Assembly (NCBI GenBank): GCA_913009765.1
Contig: CAJVYT010000325.1
Coordinates: forward strand, 1-5,131
DNA from: an uncultured candidate division Zixibacteria bacterium
GTDB lineage: Bacteria; Zixibacteria; MSB-5A5; GN15; FEB-12
Length of the DNA: 5,131 nucleotides
Direction: 5' to 3'
Shown: one piece after another, positions 1-4,943 of the stretch
Layout of the letters: each line of letters opens with the position of its first letter
Numbering within the stretch: position 1 is the first letter of the stretch
The notes under the pieces: generated by a model
Database searches by the model: none
Seen by the model: only the letters and a program-made list of their open reading frames with translations
What the model was told of the DNA's origin: nothing
Translations under genes and position numbers: made by a program

Positions 1-48
1 CGAGATATATCAGTGTGACTGGAGTTCAGACGTGTGCTCTTCCGATCT
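1..48. other. Illumina TruSeq P7-side adapter (contamination)
   Basis: This is not genomic DNA. It starts with CGAGAT, the end of the P7 flow-cell primer. An 8-base stretch ATATCAGT follows (index read as ACTGATAT, which I recall as TruSeq index 25 plus fixed bases). The read-2 primer sequence then runs from GTGACTGGAGTTCAG to GCTCTTCCGATCT, ending at 48. The match to the known adapter is full length apart from the index. The minus-strand frame of the gene at 49-413 continues through it as DRKSTRLNSSH, a familiar adapter-translation artefact. Confidence 0.98.
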
Positions 49-413
49 AATATGATACCAAGCCCTAAAATTCTGAAAAAATAATCAACTCCTGCTGAGA
101 ATGCTGATGAAAAAGAATATGAACCTCCCCGCTCTATGCGGTTCACAGAATCAATAATTGATGCTGTAGAAAAAAGTCCCATGAGTCCCATAATTATGCC
201 TAAGGGTAAAAGTCCTAGGTATGACGCAATAAGTGCTTTTGGGTCAATATTTTCCATCATTGTTATATCAAACGGATTAGACGGTGATATGCCAAGCATA
301 TACTCAAACTTTAAATTAAAACCGGTTGCAGCGGCAAACATACCGAATATCCATAACCATTTATACTGCCATGCTATTTCAAATGAGCGGCTGACCATTC
401 TTCCATAATCCAT
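49..413 (-). CDS. Membrane protein of unknown function, N-terminal part, truncated by adapter
   Basis: I do not recognise the family with certainty. An open frame starts at an ATG (411-413, minus strand) and encodes about 121 genuine residues before running into adapter without a stop, so the C-terminus is lost. A good ribosome binding site, AGAGGA, lies 7 nt upstream (421-426). The protein starts MDYGRMVSRSFEIAWQYKWL. Hydrophobic segments lie at about residues 18-33 and 62-86. The second (SYLGLLPLGIIMGLMGLF) is a clear membrane helix, and another may begin near residue 111 (YFFRILGLGI). The opening resembles bacterial multi-pass membrane proteins in which a short amphipathic start (SRSFEIAW..KWLWIFG) precedes the first helix, often annotated only as membrane or glycerophosphodiesterase-membrane-domain-like proteins. 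It is divergent from the lipoprotein at 529. The plus-strand frame across this stretch is only its shadow. Confidence 0.75.
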
Positions 414-460
414 CTCTGTTTCCTCTTGTAACAATTTATATTTTATATACTAAAAAACGT

Positions 461-488
461 TTGATATATTCAATAAATCAACTTTAAT
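461..488 (+). promoter_or_regulatory. Candidate sigma70-like promoter for the DUF4430 lipoprotein
   Basis: TTGATA at 461-466 (one mismatch to TTGACA) and TTTAAT at 483-488 (one mismatch to TATAAT) are separated by 16 nt. They lie in the very AT-rich divergent region 414-528. Transcription would start near 495, leaving a leader of about 34 nt that contains the AGGGA ribosome binding site at 518-522, 6 nt before the ATG at 529. In such AT-rich DNA chance matches are common. If the organism is a Bacteroidetes relative its consensus may differ, so this is only a candidate. I found no clear promoter for the minus-strand gene. Confidence 0.35.
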
Positions 489-528
489 TTAAGAGAATCT
501 GAAACTTTATTTCAAACAGGGAAATAAT

Positions 529-927
529 ATGATAAAAAATCTCTTTGTAACATGTGTATTTATATCTGCTCTCTTTGTAACTTTTACAGGGTGCGGGAAA
601 AAAGTAGAAAAAGATACTCAATCATCGGCTCCAACTGAATTAAAAGATTCTGTTGTAATTGTTACTATTGGGGTAGATTCTCTCAATGTTTTGGAAGTTC
701 TCAAAGTAAGCCACGAGGTAAACGAAGTATCATCGGCGATGGGGACTTTTGTAAAGGGTATAGATGGCGTTGAAAATAATATGTCTACTTTTTGGTTTTT
801 TGAAATAAATGGCGAGATGGCATCAAAAGCAGCCGATAAAATAATGACTGTTTCAACTGATACTATAAAATGGTATTACCGCCAACCGGGGACAGAAAAG
901 CCGGTTGAAGACACTGATACGTTGTAG
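529..927 (+). CDS. Secreted lipoprotein with DUF4430 (transcobalamin C-terminal-like) domain
   Basis: This 132-residue protein starts with a lipoprotein signal peptide: MIKN, a hydrophobic core at about residues 5-18, then F19-T20-G21-C22, with Cys22 as the likely lipidated residue. The -3 position is Phe rather than the usual Leu, so the lipobox is slightly atypical. A short polar linker (23-40) leads to a domain at about 42-118. Its features are those of DUF4430: SLNVLEVLK, then HEVNEVSSAMGTFVKGIDGV, then FWFFEING (the usual YWxYYVNG-type motif), and a final strand TIKWYYRQP. DUF4430 corresponds to the C-terminal domain of transcobalamin and intrinsic factor and occurs in bacterial surface lipoproteins. 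A ligand-binding role, perhaps for cobalamin, is inferred only from the fold. AGGGA, 6 nt upstream, supports the start. It appears to be a single-gene unit between a divergent membrane gene and the kds operon. Confidence 0.85.
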   Translation: MIKNLFVTCVFISALFVTFTGCGKKVEKDTQSSAPTELKDSVVIVTIGVDSLNVLEVLKVSHEVNEVSSAMGTFVKGIDGVENNMSTFWFFEINGEMASKAADKIMTVSTDTIKWYYRQPGTEKPVEDTDTL

Positions 928-947
928 AAATAAGATAGCAACAGCAG

Positions 948-972
948 GTCAGAACCATTTAGTGGTTCTGAC
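948..972. other. Perfect 10-bp hairpin downstream of the lipoprotein gene
   Basis: The arms GTCAGAACCA (948-957) and TGGTTCTGAC (963-972) are exact inverted repeats around a 5-nt loop TTTAG, 20 nt after the lipoprotein stop and about 100 nt before kdsA. It could end the lipoprotein transcript, but no T-run follows on either strand, so it is not a standard intrinsic terminator. Its architecture (GTC..AACC arm, 5-nt loop, GGTT..GAC arm) resembles the hairpin at 3422-3444, which suggests a dispersed palindromic family. The rest of 928-1075 holds nothing else I can support, and no convincing promoter for kdsA. Confidence 0.7.
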
Positions 973-1075
973 AATATTGGCGTAAATACTAAAGATTTCA
1001 TCCATACGAATCTACTTACTAATCCCAAAATCTTTCTCATTGCCTGATTCCCTATACCGCTTTATATTCAACCGT

Positions 1076-1876
1076 ATGAATATTGATATACAAAAAATAC
1101 AAAACGACCCAAAATCGTTTTTCTTAATTGCCGGTCCATGCGTGGTCGAGTCTGAAGAAATCTGTATGCACATCGCCGAATCGGTCAAAGCAATAACCGA
1201 CAAACTGCAAATCCCGTACATTTTCAAAGCATCATTTAAAAAAGCTAATCGTTTATCGGCAGGTTCGTTTTCAGGAATCGGCGATGACAAAGCTTTGGCT
1301 ATTTTACAAAAAGTAAAAGAAAAATATAATCTTCCAATCTGTACTGATGTACACGAAACAATCGAAATAGACAAAGTTGCCAAAGTCGCAGATATACTTC
1401 AAATCCCAGCCTTTTTATGCCGTCAGACTGATTTAGTCGTCAGAGCTGCCGAATCGGGGTGTTGGGTTAATATCAAAAAAGGGCAGTTTTTGGCTCCTGA
1501 AGATATGGCAAAAATCGCAGGTAAAGTTGACAACGGAAAAATTATGCTGTGTGAACGGGGAAGTTCATTCGGCTATCGCAACTTAGTTGTTGATTTTCGG
1601 TCGCTTTTAATTATGAAAGAAACCGGATGTCCTATTGTGTATGATGCCACCCATTCGCTTCAATTACCGGGAGGCGGCGGAGCGGTCTCTACCGGGCAAC
1701 CGCAGTATATTATCCCGATGGCAAAAGCTGCTGCATCAATTGGGTTCAACGGGCTTTTTGTCGAGACTCATCCCAACCCAAAAGAAGCACTCTCCGATGC
1801 AGGTGCGATGCTTCCGCTTGACCAACTGGAACAACTTTTAACAGAAGTTCTCAAAGTAAAGAAAGCTGCCCATTGA
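1076..1876 (+). CDS. kdsA: 3-deoxy-8-phosphooctulonate (Kdo-8-phosphate) synthase, metal-dependent class
   Basis: KdsA condenses phosphoenolpyruvate with arabinose-5-phosphate to form Kdo-8-phosphate in the cytoplasm, the committed step toward the Kdo of lipopolysaccharide. The 266-residue protein covers the whole TIM-barrel family. Visible motifs are FFLIAGPCVVES (15-26), FKASFKKANR (50-59), LQIPAFLCRQTDL (108-120), IKKGQFLAPEDM (133-144), ERGSSFGYRNLVVDFRS (160-176), DATHSLQLPGG (190-200) and FVETHPNP (228-235). Cys22, His193, Glu230 and Asp241 match the metal ligands of Aquifex KdsA with nearly the same spacing. E. coli KdsA has Asn in place of the Cys, so this is the metal-dependent class. 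ATG at 1076 is preferred over an upstream in-frame TTG at 1040, because the extra 12 residues match nothing in the family. Neither start has a clear Shine-Dalgarno. The stop overlaps the kdsC start by 1 nt. Confidence 0.97.
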   Translation: MNIDIQKIQNDPKSFFLIAGPCVVESEEICMHIAESVKAITDKLQIPYIFKASFKKANRLSAGSFSGIGDDKALAILQKVKEKYNLPICTDVHETIEIDKVAKVADILQIPAFLCRQTDLVVRAAESGCWVNIKKGQFLAPEDMAKIAGKVDNGKIMLCERGSSFGYRNLVVDFRSLLIMKETGCPIVYDATHSLQLPGGGGAVSTGQPQYIIPMAKAAASIGFNGLFVETHPNPKEALSDAGAMLPLDQLEQLLTEVLKVKKAAH

Positions 1877-2448
1877 TGAGTAAACTGACACCACAAGAAT
1901 TTGTCGAACGGTTTAAAAATATAAAACTATTAGCGTTAGATGTTGATGGTGTCTTAACTGATGATTCCATATATTTTGGACCTGACGGTTTCGAGTTAAA
2001 AAAATTCAATATCTCTGATGGTCTCTTTATGGTTCTCTCAATGCGTGCCGGACTTGAACTTGCAATTGTTTCAGGCAGACATTCTGCAGCAACCGACACA
2101 CGAATGAACGATTTAGGGGTCAAGCATGTATTACAGGCAAAACTTGAAAAATCAAAATATGACGGTAAGGTTCTCAAAGGAACCCAAAGCAAAGTAACCA
2201 TGATAAAACCGTTATTAAAAGAACTTCATATTTCATTTAAACAGGTTGCATTTGTCGGAAATGAAATTTTAGATATTAAACTCGCCAAAGAGTGTGGACT
2301 TTCTATAGCGGTGGCGGACTCATCAAAACAACTTCTTGACATTGTTGATTTTGTCACTGAAAAAAATGGCGGTCAGGGGGCTGTTCGGGAAGTATTAGAA
2401 TATTATTTTAAAGCAATCAATAAAGATGCGAATGATTATTTGATATGA
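1876..2448 (+). CDS. kdsC: Kdo-8-phosphate phosphatase (HAD superfamily, C0 type)
   Basis: KdsC hydrolyses Kdo-8-phosphate, the KdsA product, to Kdo and phosphate. The 190-residue protein has HAD motif I LDVDGVLTD (21-29, nucleophile Asp22, second Asp24) and motif II IVSGR with Ser66. Lys106 is the likely motif III lysine. Motif IV is VGNEILD (127-133), followed by GLSIAVADS. The C-terminal GGQGAVREV is the typical KdsC tail. There are two oddities. Motif IV reads G-N-E where E. coli KdsC has G-D-D, leaving Asp133 as the only aspartate. The stretch 88-128 is about 14 residues longer than the E. coli equivalent, with a basic insert before Lys106. Neither breaks the reading frame, and GN variants occur in related HAD enzymes. 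The ATG at 1876 shares one base with the kdsA TGA, indicating translational coupling. A TTG one codon earlier is less likely. A weak purine stretch (AAAGAAAG) lies upstream. Confidence 0.93.
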   Translation: MSKLTPQEFVERFKNIKLLALDVDGVLTDDSIYFGPDGFELKKFNISDGLFMVLSMRAGLELAIVSGRHSAATDTRMNDLGVKHVLQAKLEKSKYDGKVLKGTQSKVTMIKPLLKELHISFKQVAFVGNEILDIKLAKECGLSIAVADSSKQLLDIVDFVTEKNGGQGAVREVLEYYFKAINKDANDYLI

Positions 2449-3410
2449 GTAAATATAAAAAACAAGCAAAAGATGTTATCCTTTTAGAAGCCGAAGCGGT
2501 AAAAGCAATGGCTGACAATCTCGATGAAAATTTTGACCGTGCGGTAGATTCTATACTGCTTTGTAAAGGTCGCGTGATTGTTGCAGGTATGGGGAAATCC
2601 GGTCTTATCGGCAAAAAAATTGTCGCAACATTTAATTCAACAGGTATCTCATCATTTTTCTTACATCCTGCCGAAGCAATGCACGGCGATTTAGGTTTGA
2701 TGCGTGATGATGATATTTTAATGCTGATTTCAAAATCTGGTCGGCTTGGTGAAATGGAACAACTTATTTCTACTGCCCGAAGACTCGCTGTTCCTATTGT
2801 TGTGCTGTGCGGGACTGTCGATTCAGAATTATACCAACGGGCTGATATGCCTTTGGATTGTTCGGTCAATCGGGAAGCCTGTCCCAATAATCTGGTGCCG
2901 ACATCATCATCAACAGCCGCTTTAGTCATGGGCGATGCATTGGCGGTAGCACTGCTTCAGGCACGAAATTTTTCTGCTGAAGATTTTGCAGCCTTTCATC
3001 CGGGAGGTTCTTTAGGGCGTAGACTTTTGACAAAAGTTTCCGATGTGCATCACGATGGCGGTGAAATTCCGATTGTCAAACAAGATGCTTCCATGAATGA
3101 TATGATTTTACAAATGACCTCGAAACGACTCGGCTGTGTGGTCACTATTGATGATTCAGGTAAACTGCTTGGGATTTTTACCGATGGTGATTTACGCCGT
3201 TTAGCAGAGAAGTCCGACAGCTTTTATAAACTGAAAGCATCCGATGTTATGATACAGAACCCAAAGACTGTCGATGTCGAGGCACTTCTTGATAGAGCTT
3301 TACAGATGATGGAGAAGTATTCTATCAGCCAACTCCCGACAGTTGATGCAACCGGCAAACTATACGGTATTGTCCACCTGCACGATATTTTGAAATCAAA
3401 GTTAGTATAG
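2445..3410 (+). CDS. kdsD: Arabinose-5-phosphate isomerase (SIS domain plus two CBS domains)
   Basis: KdsD (KpsF/GutQ family) interconverts ribulose-5-phosphate and arabinose-5-phosphate, providing the sugar substrate of KdsA. The 321 residues match the family length. An N-terminal SIS domain (about 38-195) contains GMGKSGLIG (48-56), HPAEAMHGDLG (74-84), SKSGRLGEM (96-104), REACPNNLVPTSSSTA (143-158) and FHPGGSLGRRL. Lys51, Glu103, Glu144 and His185 align with E. coli catalytic Lys59, Glu111, Glu152 and His193, all with the same offset of 8. Arg100 replaces the Glu of the common SGES/SGET motif but is not at a catalytic position. Two CBS domains follow (about 205-262, with GIFTDGDLRR, and 270-320, with GIVHLHDIL). 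Its ATG overlaps the kdsC stop as ATGA, so translation is coupled and no separate Shine-Dalgarno is evident. It is the last gene of the operon in this window. Confidence 0.96.
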   Translation: MSKYKKQAKDVILLEAEAVKAMADNLDENFDRAVDSILLCKGRVIVAGMGKSGLIGKKIVATFNSTGISSFFLHPAEAMHGDLGLMRDDDILMLISKSGRLGEMEQLISTARRLAVPIVVLCGTVDSELYQRADMPLDCSVNREACPNNLVPTSSSTAALVMGDALAVALLQARNFSAEDFAAFHPGGSLGRRLLTKVSDVHHDGGEIPIVKQDASMNDMILQMTSKRLGCVVTIDDSGKLLGIFTDGDLRRLAEKSDSFYKLKASDVMIQNPKTVDVEALLDRALQMMEKYSISQLPTVDATGKLYGIVHLHDILKSKLV

Positions 3411-3420
3411 AAAAATAAGA

Positions 3421-3448
3421 TGTCGAAACCGCAGGGGTTTCGACCTAC
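3421..3448. repeat. Palindromic repeat family A, copy 1 (9-bp hairpin)
   Basis: Starting 11 bases after the kdsD stop, GTCGAAACC (3422-3430) and GGTTTCGAC (3436-3444) form a perfect 9-bp stem around a 5-nt loop GCAGG, followed by CTAC. A second copy of the 28-base unit at 4044-4071 differs at 3 positions. No T-run follows on the plus strand. On the minus strand a T-rich stretch (TTATTTTTC) lies several bases beyond the stem, so weak termination of minus-strand transcripts is possible. I infer a dispersed REP-like palindrome. Confidence 0.75.
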
Positions 3449-3456
3449 CTAGCTGT

Positions 3457-3564
3457 GAGGCTGTGTCGCAATGTTATTTTAGTTGCGATATTTAATTGTT
3501 ATGTTGGTTATTGAAGTCGCAAAGCGGGCTTGTGAACCAACATTATGTATTGCGACACAGCCTC
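3457..3564. mobile_element. 108-bp MITE-like element with 16-bp perfect terminal inverted repeats
   Basis: GAGGCTGTGTCGCAAT (3457-3472) is repeated exactly inverted at 3549-3564. Inside, ATGTTGGTT (3501-3509) pairs with AACCAACAT (3535-3543), and TCGCAA or its complement occurs four times (3466, 3483, 3517, 3550), so the whole element can fold into a long imperfect hairpin. It has no coding capacity. The ends resemble the GGCTGT-type termini of several insertion sequence families, so it is best read as a non-autonomous element moved by a transposase elsewhere. I see no clear target-site duplication (flanks AGCTGT and TTGATT). A very small stem, TGGGT/ACCCA, lies just outside at 3584-3597. Confidence 0.6.
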
Positions 3565-3617
3565 TTGATTTGGAATCCAGAAATGGGTGGCTACCCAGTT
3601 ATATATTGGCACTAAGT

Positions 3618-3641
3618 CACCCTGAGCGGAGTCAAAGGGTG
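3618..3641. repeat. Short palindromic repeat CACCCT...AGGGTG
   Basis: CACCCT (3618-3623) and AGGGTG (3636-3641) flank the 12-base centre GAGCGGAGTCAA. Within the centre, TGA and TCA can extend the stem past a bulge. Units of this form (CACCCTGAG, then a GTC-A/GAAGGGTG end) recur as dispersed palindromes in many metagenomic bacterial genomes, according to my general recollection. Only one copy is present here. Confidence 0.5.
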
Positions 3642-3754
3642 GAGTATGTAAATATAGTAAAAATGTAGTAGTAGGTTGGCGTTCCGATTCCAAAAAATAT
3701 AATTGTGAGAAACCCGACATTGTTTTTTTATCAAAACTTTATTTAAATTCTACT

Positions 3755-3806
3755 CAACTCCTTTCCGTCGCAGACGGAAACCAGTGCAGAAACGGTTAGA
3801 GCAAAT
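3755..3806. repeat. 52-bp direct repeat, copy 1, with internal hairpin
   Basis: It begins CAACTCC and ends TTAGAGCAAAT. Copy 2 (4080-4131) has the same length and differs at only 3 of 52 positions. The core TTTCCGTC (3762-3769) and GACGGAAA (3773-3780) form an 8-bp stem around the triloop GCA. A constant tail, ACCAGTGC then GAAACG, follows. A slightly diverged CTAC just upstream of both copies suggests the shared unit may be a little longer. Confidence 0.8.
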
Positions 3807-3906
3807 TTATTGAGTCAGCAATATTTTTATAATTGTTGTTTCCCCTCTCCCAAGTTGTACAGGGATGTTTTTGTTTTAAATTTTGCCATATTGTTCCTGT
3901 TCTGGA

Positions 3907-3931
3907 CTCCGTTCGCAAAGACTGAATGGAG
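3907..3931. repeat. Short imperfect hairpin CTCCGTTC / GAATGGAG
   Basis: CTCCGTTC (3907-3914) and GAATGGAG (3924-3931) pair over 8 positions with one G-T wobble around a 9-nt loop. It lies between the two 52-bp repeats. A tiny CCCC-TT-GGGG palindrome follows at 3946-3955, sharing its centre with the stronger palindrome at 3980-3997. Confidence 0.4.
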
Positions 3932-3979
3932 GGTTTATCAACAAGCCCCTTGGGGTGTGGAACTGTTCAAGAATAGAAA

Positions 3980-3997
3980 CCGACCCCAAGGGGTCGG
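3980..3997. repeat. Perfect GC-rich palindrome CCGACCCC / GGGGTCGG
   Basis: Two 8-base arms are separated by AA. Folding as RNA would need the central pair opened, giving a 7-bp stem with a CAAG loop. It stands out as GC-rich in AT-rich DNA. No T-run follows, so it is not a convincing terminator. Confidence 0.6.
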
Positions 3998-4013
3998 CTA
4001 CTCAGTTAATGTC

Positions 4014-4034
4014 ATTCCCAACTTGATTGGGAAT
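4014..4034. repeat. 8-bp hairpin ATTCCCAA / TTGGGAAT
   Basis: ATTCCCAA (4014-4021) and TTGGGAAT (4027-4034) are perfect inverted repeats around the 5-nt loop CTTGA. Translated in one frame it gives VIPNLIGNP, a pattern often seen in spurious annotations of dispersed palindromes. It lies 9 bases before copy 2 of the family A repeat. Confidence 0.65.
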
Positions 4035-4043
4035 CCAAAAGAA

Positions 4044-4071
4044 TTTCGAAACTGCAGGGATTTCGACCTAC
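4044..4071. repeat. Palindromic repeat family A, copy 2 (degenerate)
   Basis: It matches the unit at 3421-3448 at 25 of 28 positions, including the loop GCAGG and the trailing CGACCTAC. Two of the three changes fall in the inner stem (C to T and G to A) and the third at the stem base, so the hairpin is weakened rather than preserved by compensation. This suggests an older or decaying copy. Confidence 0.7.
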
Positions 4072-4079
4072 AAAAACTA

Positions 4080-4131
4080 CAACTCCTTTCCGTCGAAGAC
4101 GGAAACCAGTGCGGAAACGATTAGAGCAAAT
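4080..4131. repeat. 52-bp direct repeat, copy 2, with internal hairpin
   Basis: It is the same 52-base unit as 3755-3806, in the same orientation, starting 325 bases downstream. The stem TTTCCGTC / GACGGAAA is intact (4087-4094, 4098-4105). Of the 3 differences, one is in the triloop (GAA instead of GCA) and two are in the tail, so the stem is unchanged. It lies 14 bases past the stop of the minus-strand HEPN-like gene and would be in its 3' untranslated region. No T-run follows it in that direction. Confidence 0.8.
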
Positions 4132-4145
4132 AAAACGATACATAT

Positions 4146-4943
4146 TTAAGATTGTTTTATTTTAAGTAATAAATCATTACAAGCAACTCTGACTCTTTGT
4201 TGCTCAATTTCTGACCATAAATGTTTGGGTCGATTATGTGCTTCTTCAGTTCGTCCTTTAAGAATAGGAGCCAATAAGGAATTTAATTCTTTTTTTTTAA
4301 AGGGAATAATATCTTTAAATATCTCCCACTTCTGAATTATTGCTCGTTGCAAATCAGGGAGTGTAGTGAAGTATATTAATTCATTATTATCAGCTACTTT
4401 CCTTTTTTTCATTGTATCACTTGCATTTTGATATGCGATTTCACCGATTGACTCCTGGAGAGCTATTACCCAATTATCTGCATATTTTGATCTGTATTGT
4501 TGTTTAATCAATTTTCGAAGATTCAATTCTACAGCTCTAATATATCCAAAGCAGGTTAGTTCTAAATTTGATTCTCTATTTTGATTTTTGTTTTCAGTAG
4601 ACTTGTTTAATAGATTATTAAAATGTTTCTCTGCACGAGCTTGATTCTCTTGAAAGTTGTTATTAAAAGAATCAAAAAATAATTGTTCTTGCTCGGTATA
4701 GCTAAAAATCTCATGCCCTATTTTTGACTGCAAAACTTCTATAGTCTCAAAAGAGTTATTTACCATACTTCCTATATGTTCTGGAATTACATCGACATCT
4801 TCGAGAGGCATTTCAAACAAATCTATAATTGTTGATGATATTTTTTTAATATCCAACAAATCAATCAATTTTAGAACTCTTAATTTAAGACTAGTATTGA
4901 ATTTGAGCATTGGATCTGGATTAAACCACATATATGCATTTGC
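4146..4943 (-). CDS. HEPN-like C-terminal domain protein, N-terminus replaced by adapter
   Basis: This is the last 265 residues of a larger protein. Genuine sequence begins ANAYMWFNPDP, and everything upstream in the same frame (MIRRPPRSTLFPYTTLFRS) is translated adapter. The body is polar and predicted helical, with a charged middle (about 100-125) rich in Lys, Asn and Glu. The C-terminal part (about 130-265) has the layout of a HEPN helical domain of the Swt1-like type. It has an opening helix VELNLRKLIKQQYRSKY, a tryptophan-containing second part (DNWVIALQESI), then LPDLQRAIIQKWEIFKDI, and finally GRTEEAHNRP. The last contains R-x4-H (Arg231, His236), the position of the HEPN catalytic pair. 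HEPN domains are often RNases in toxin-antitoxin and antiviral systems, so an RNA-cleaving role is possible but inferred. Base composition looks more AT-rich than the kds genes. No partner gene is visible because the contig ends. Confidence 0.7.
   Translation of the reverse strand, partial: ANAYMWFNPDPMLKFNTSLKLRVLKLIDLLDIKKISSTIIDLFEMPLEDVDVIPEHIGSMVNNSFETIEVLQSKIGHEIFSYTEQEQLFFDSFNNNFQENQARAEKHFNNLLNKSTENKNQNRESNLELTCFGYIRAVELNLRKLIKQQYRSKYADNWVIALQESIGEIAYQNASDTMKKRKVADNNELIYFTTLPDLQRAIIQKWEIFKDIIPFKKKELNSLLAPILKGRTEEAHNRPKHLWSEIEQQRVRVACNDLLLKIKQS

Larger units (their letters stand above)
3411..4145. other. Gene-free repeat island between kdsD and the HEPN-like gene
   Basis: These 735 bases lie between two genes that converge on them and hold no credible coding region. 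They carry at least seven short inverted repeats, one 108-bp element with terminal inverted repeats, a 28-bp motif present twice, and a 52-bp direct repeat present twice (entries below). The short frames here translate the repeats themselves (for example VIPNLIGNP and LSHPERSQRV), have no family match I know, and lack ribosome binding sites. The AT-rich stretches 3665-3754 and 3807-3900 show nothing further. No strong intrinsic terminator for kdsD is visible. Confidence 0.8.

Noticed and set aside
136..408. Plus-strand frame of 90 codons
   Set aside because: It is the shadow of the minus-strand membrane protein gene, with no ribosome binding site and no recognisable product.
1012..1383. Minus-strand frame of 123 codons across the start of kdsA
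   Set aside because: It is antisense to an unmistakable kdsA and has no family features.
1851..2201. Minus-strand frame of 116 codons within kdsC
   Set aside because: It is antisense to kdsC, with low-complexity Ser/Asn composition typical of shadow frames.
2417..2929. Minus-strand frame of 170 codons within kdsD
   Set aside because: Although long, it is antisense to a well-conserved SIS domain and shows no domain of its own.
3422..3444. Intrinsic terminator for the kds operon
   Set aside because: The stem is good, but it is followed by CTACCTAGC rather than a T-run, so it is recorded as a palindromic repeat instead.
3483..3720. Short frames on both strands across the MITE-like element
   Set aside because: They translate repeat sequence (LSHPERSQRV on plus, FDSAQGD on minus) and have no initiation signals.
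3810..4124. Plus-strand frame of 104 codons between the 52-bp repeats
   Set aside because: Its second half is translated palindromes (VIPNLIGNP and SVEDGNQCGN patterns), there is no ribosome binding site, and composition is not coding-like.
3755..4131. CRISPR array
   Set aside because: There are only two direct repeats, 273 bases apart and 52 bases long. There is no regular spacer spacing and no cas gene.
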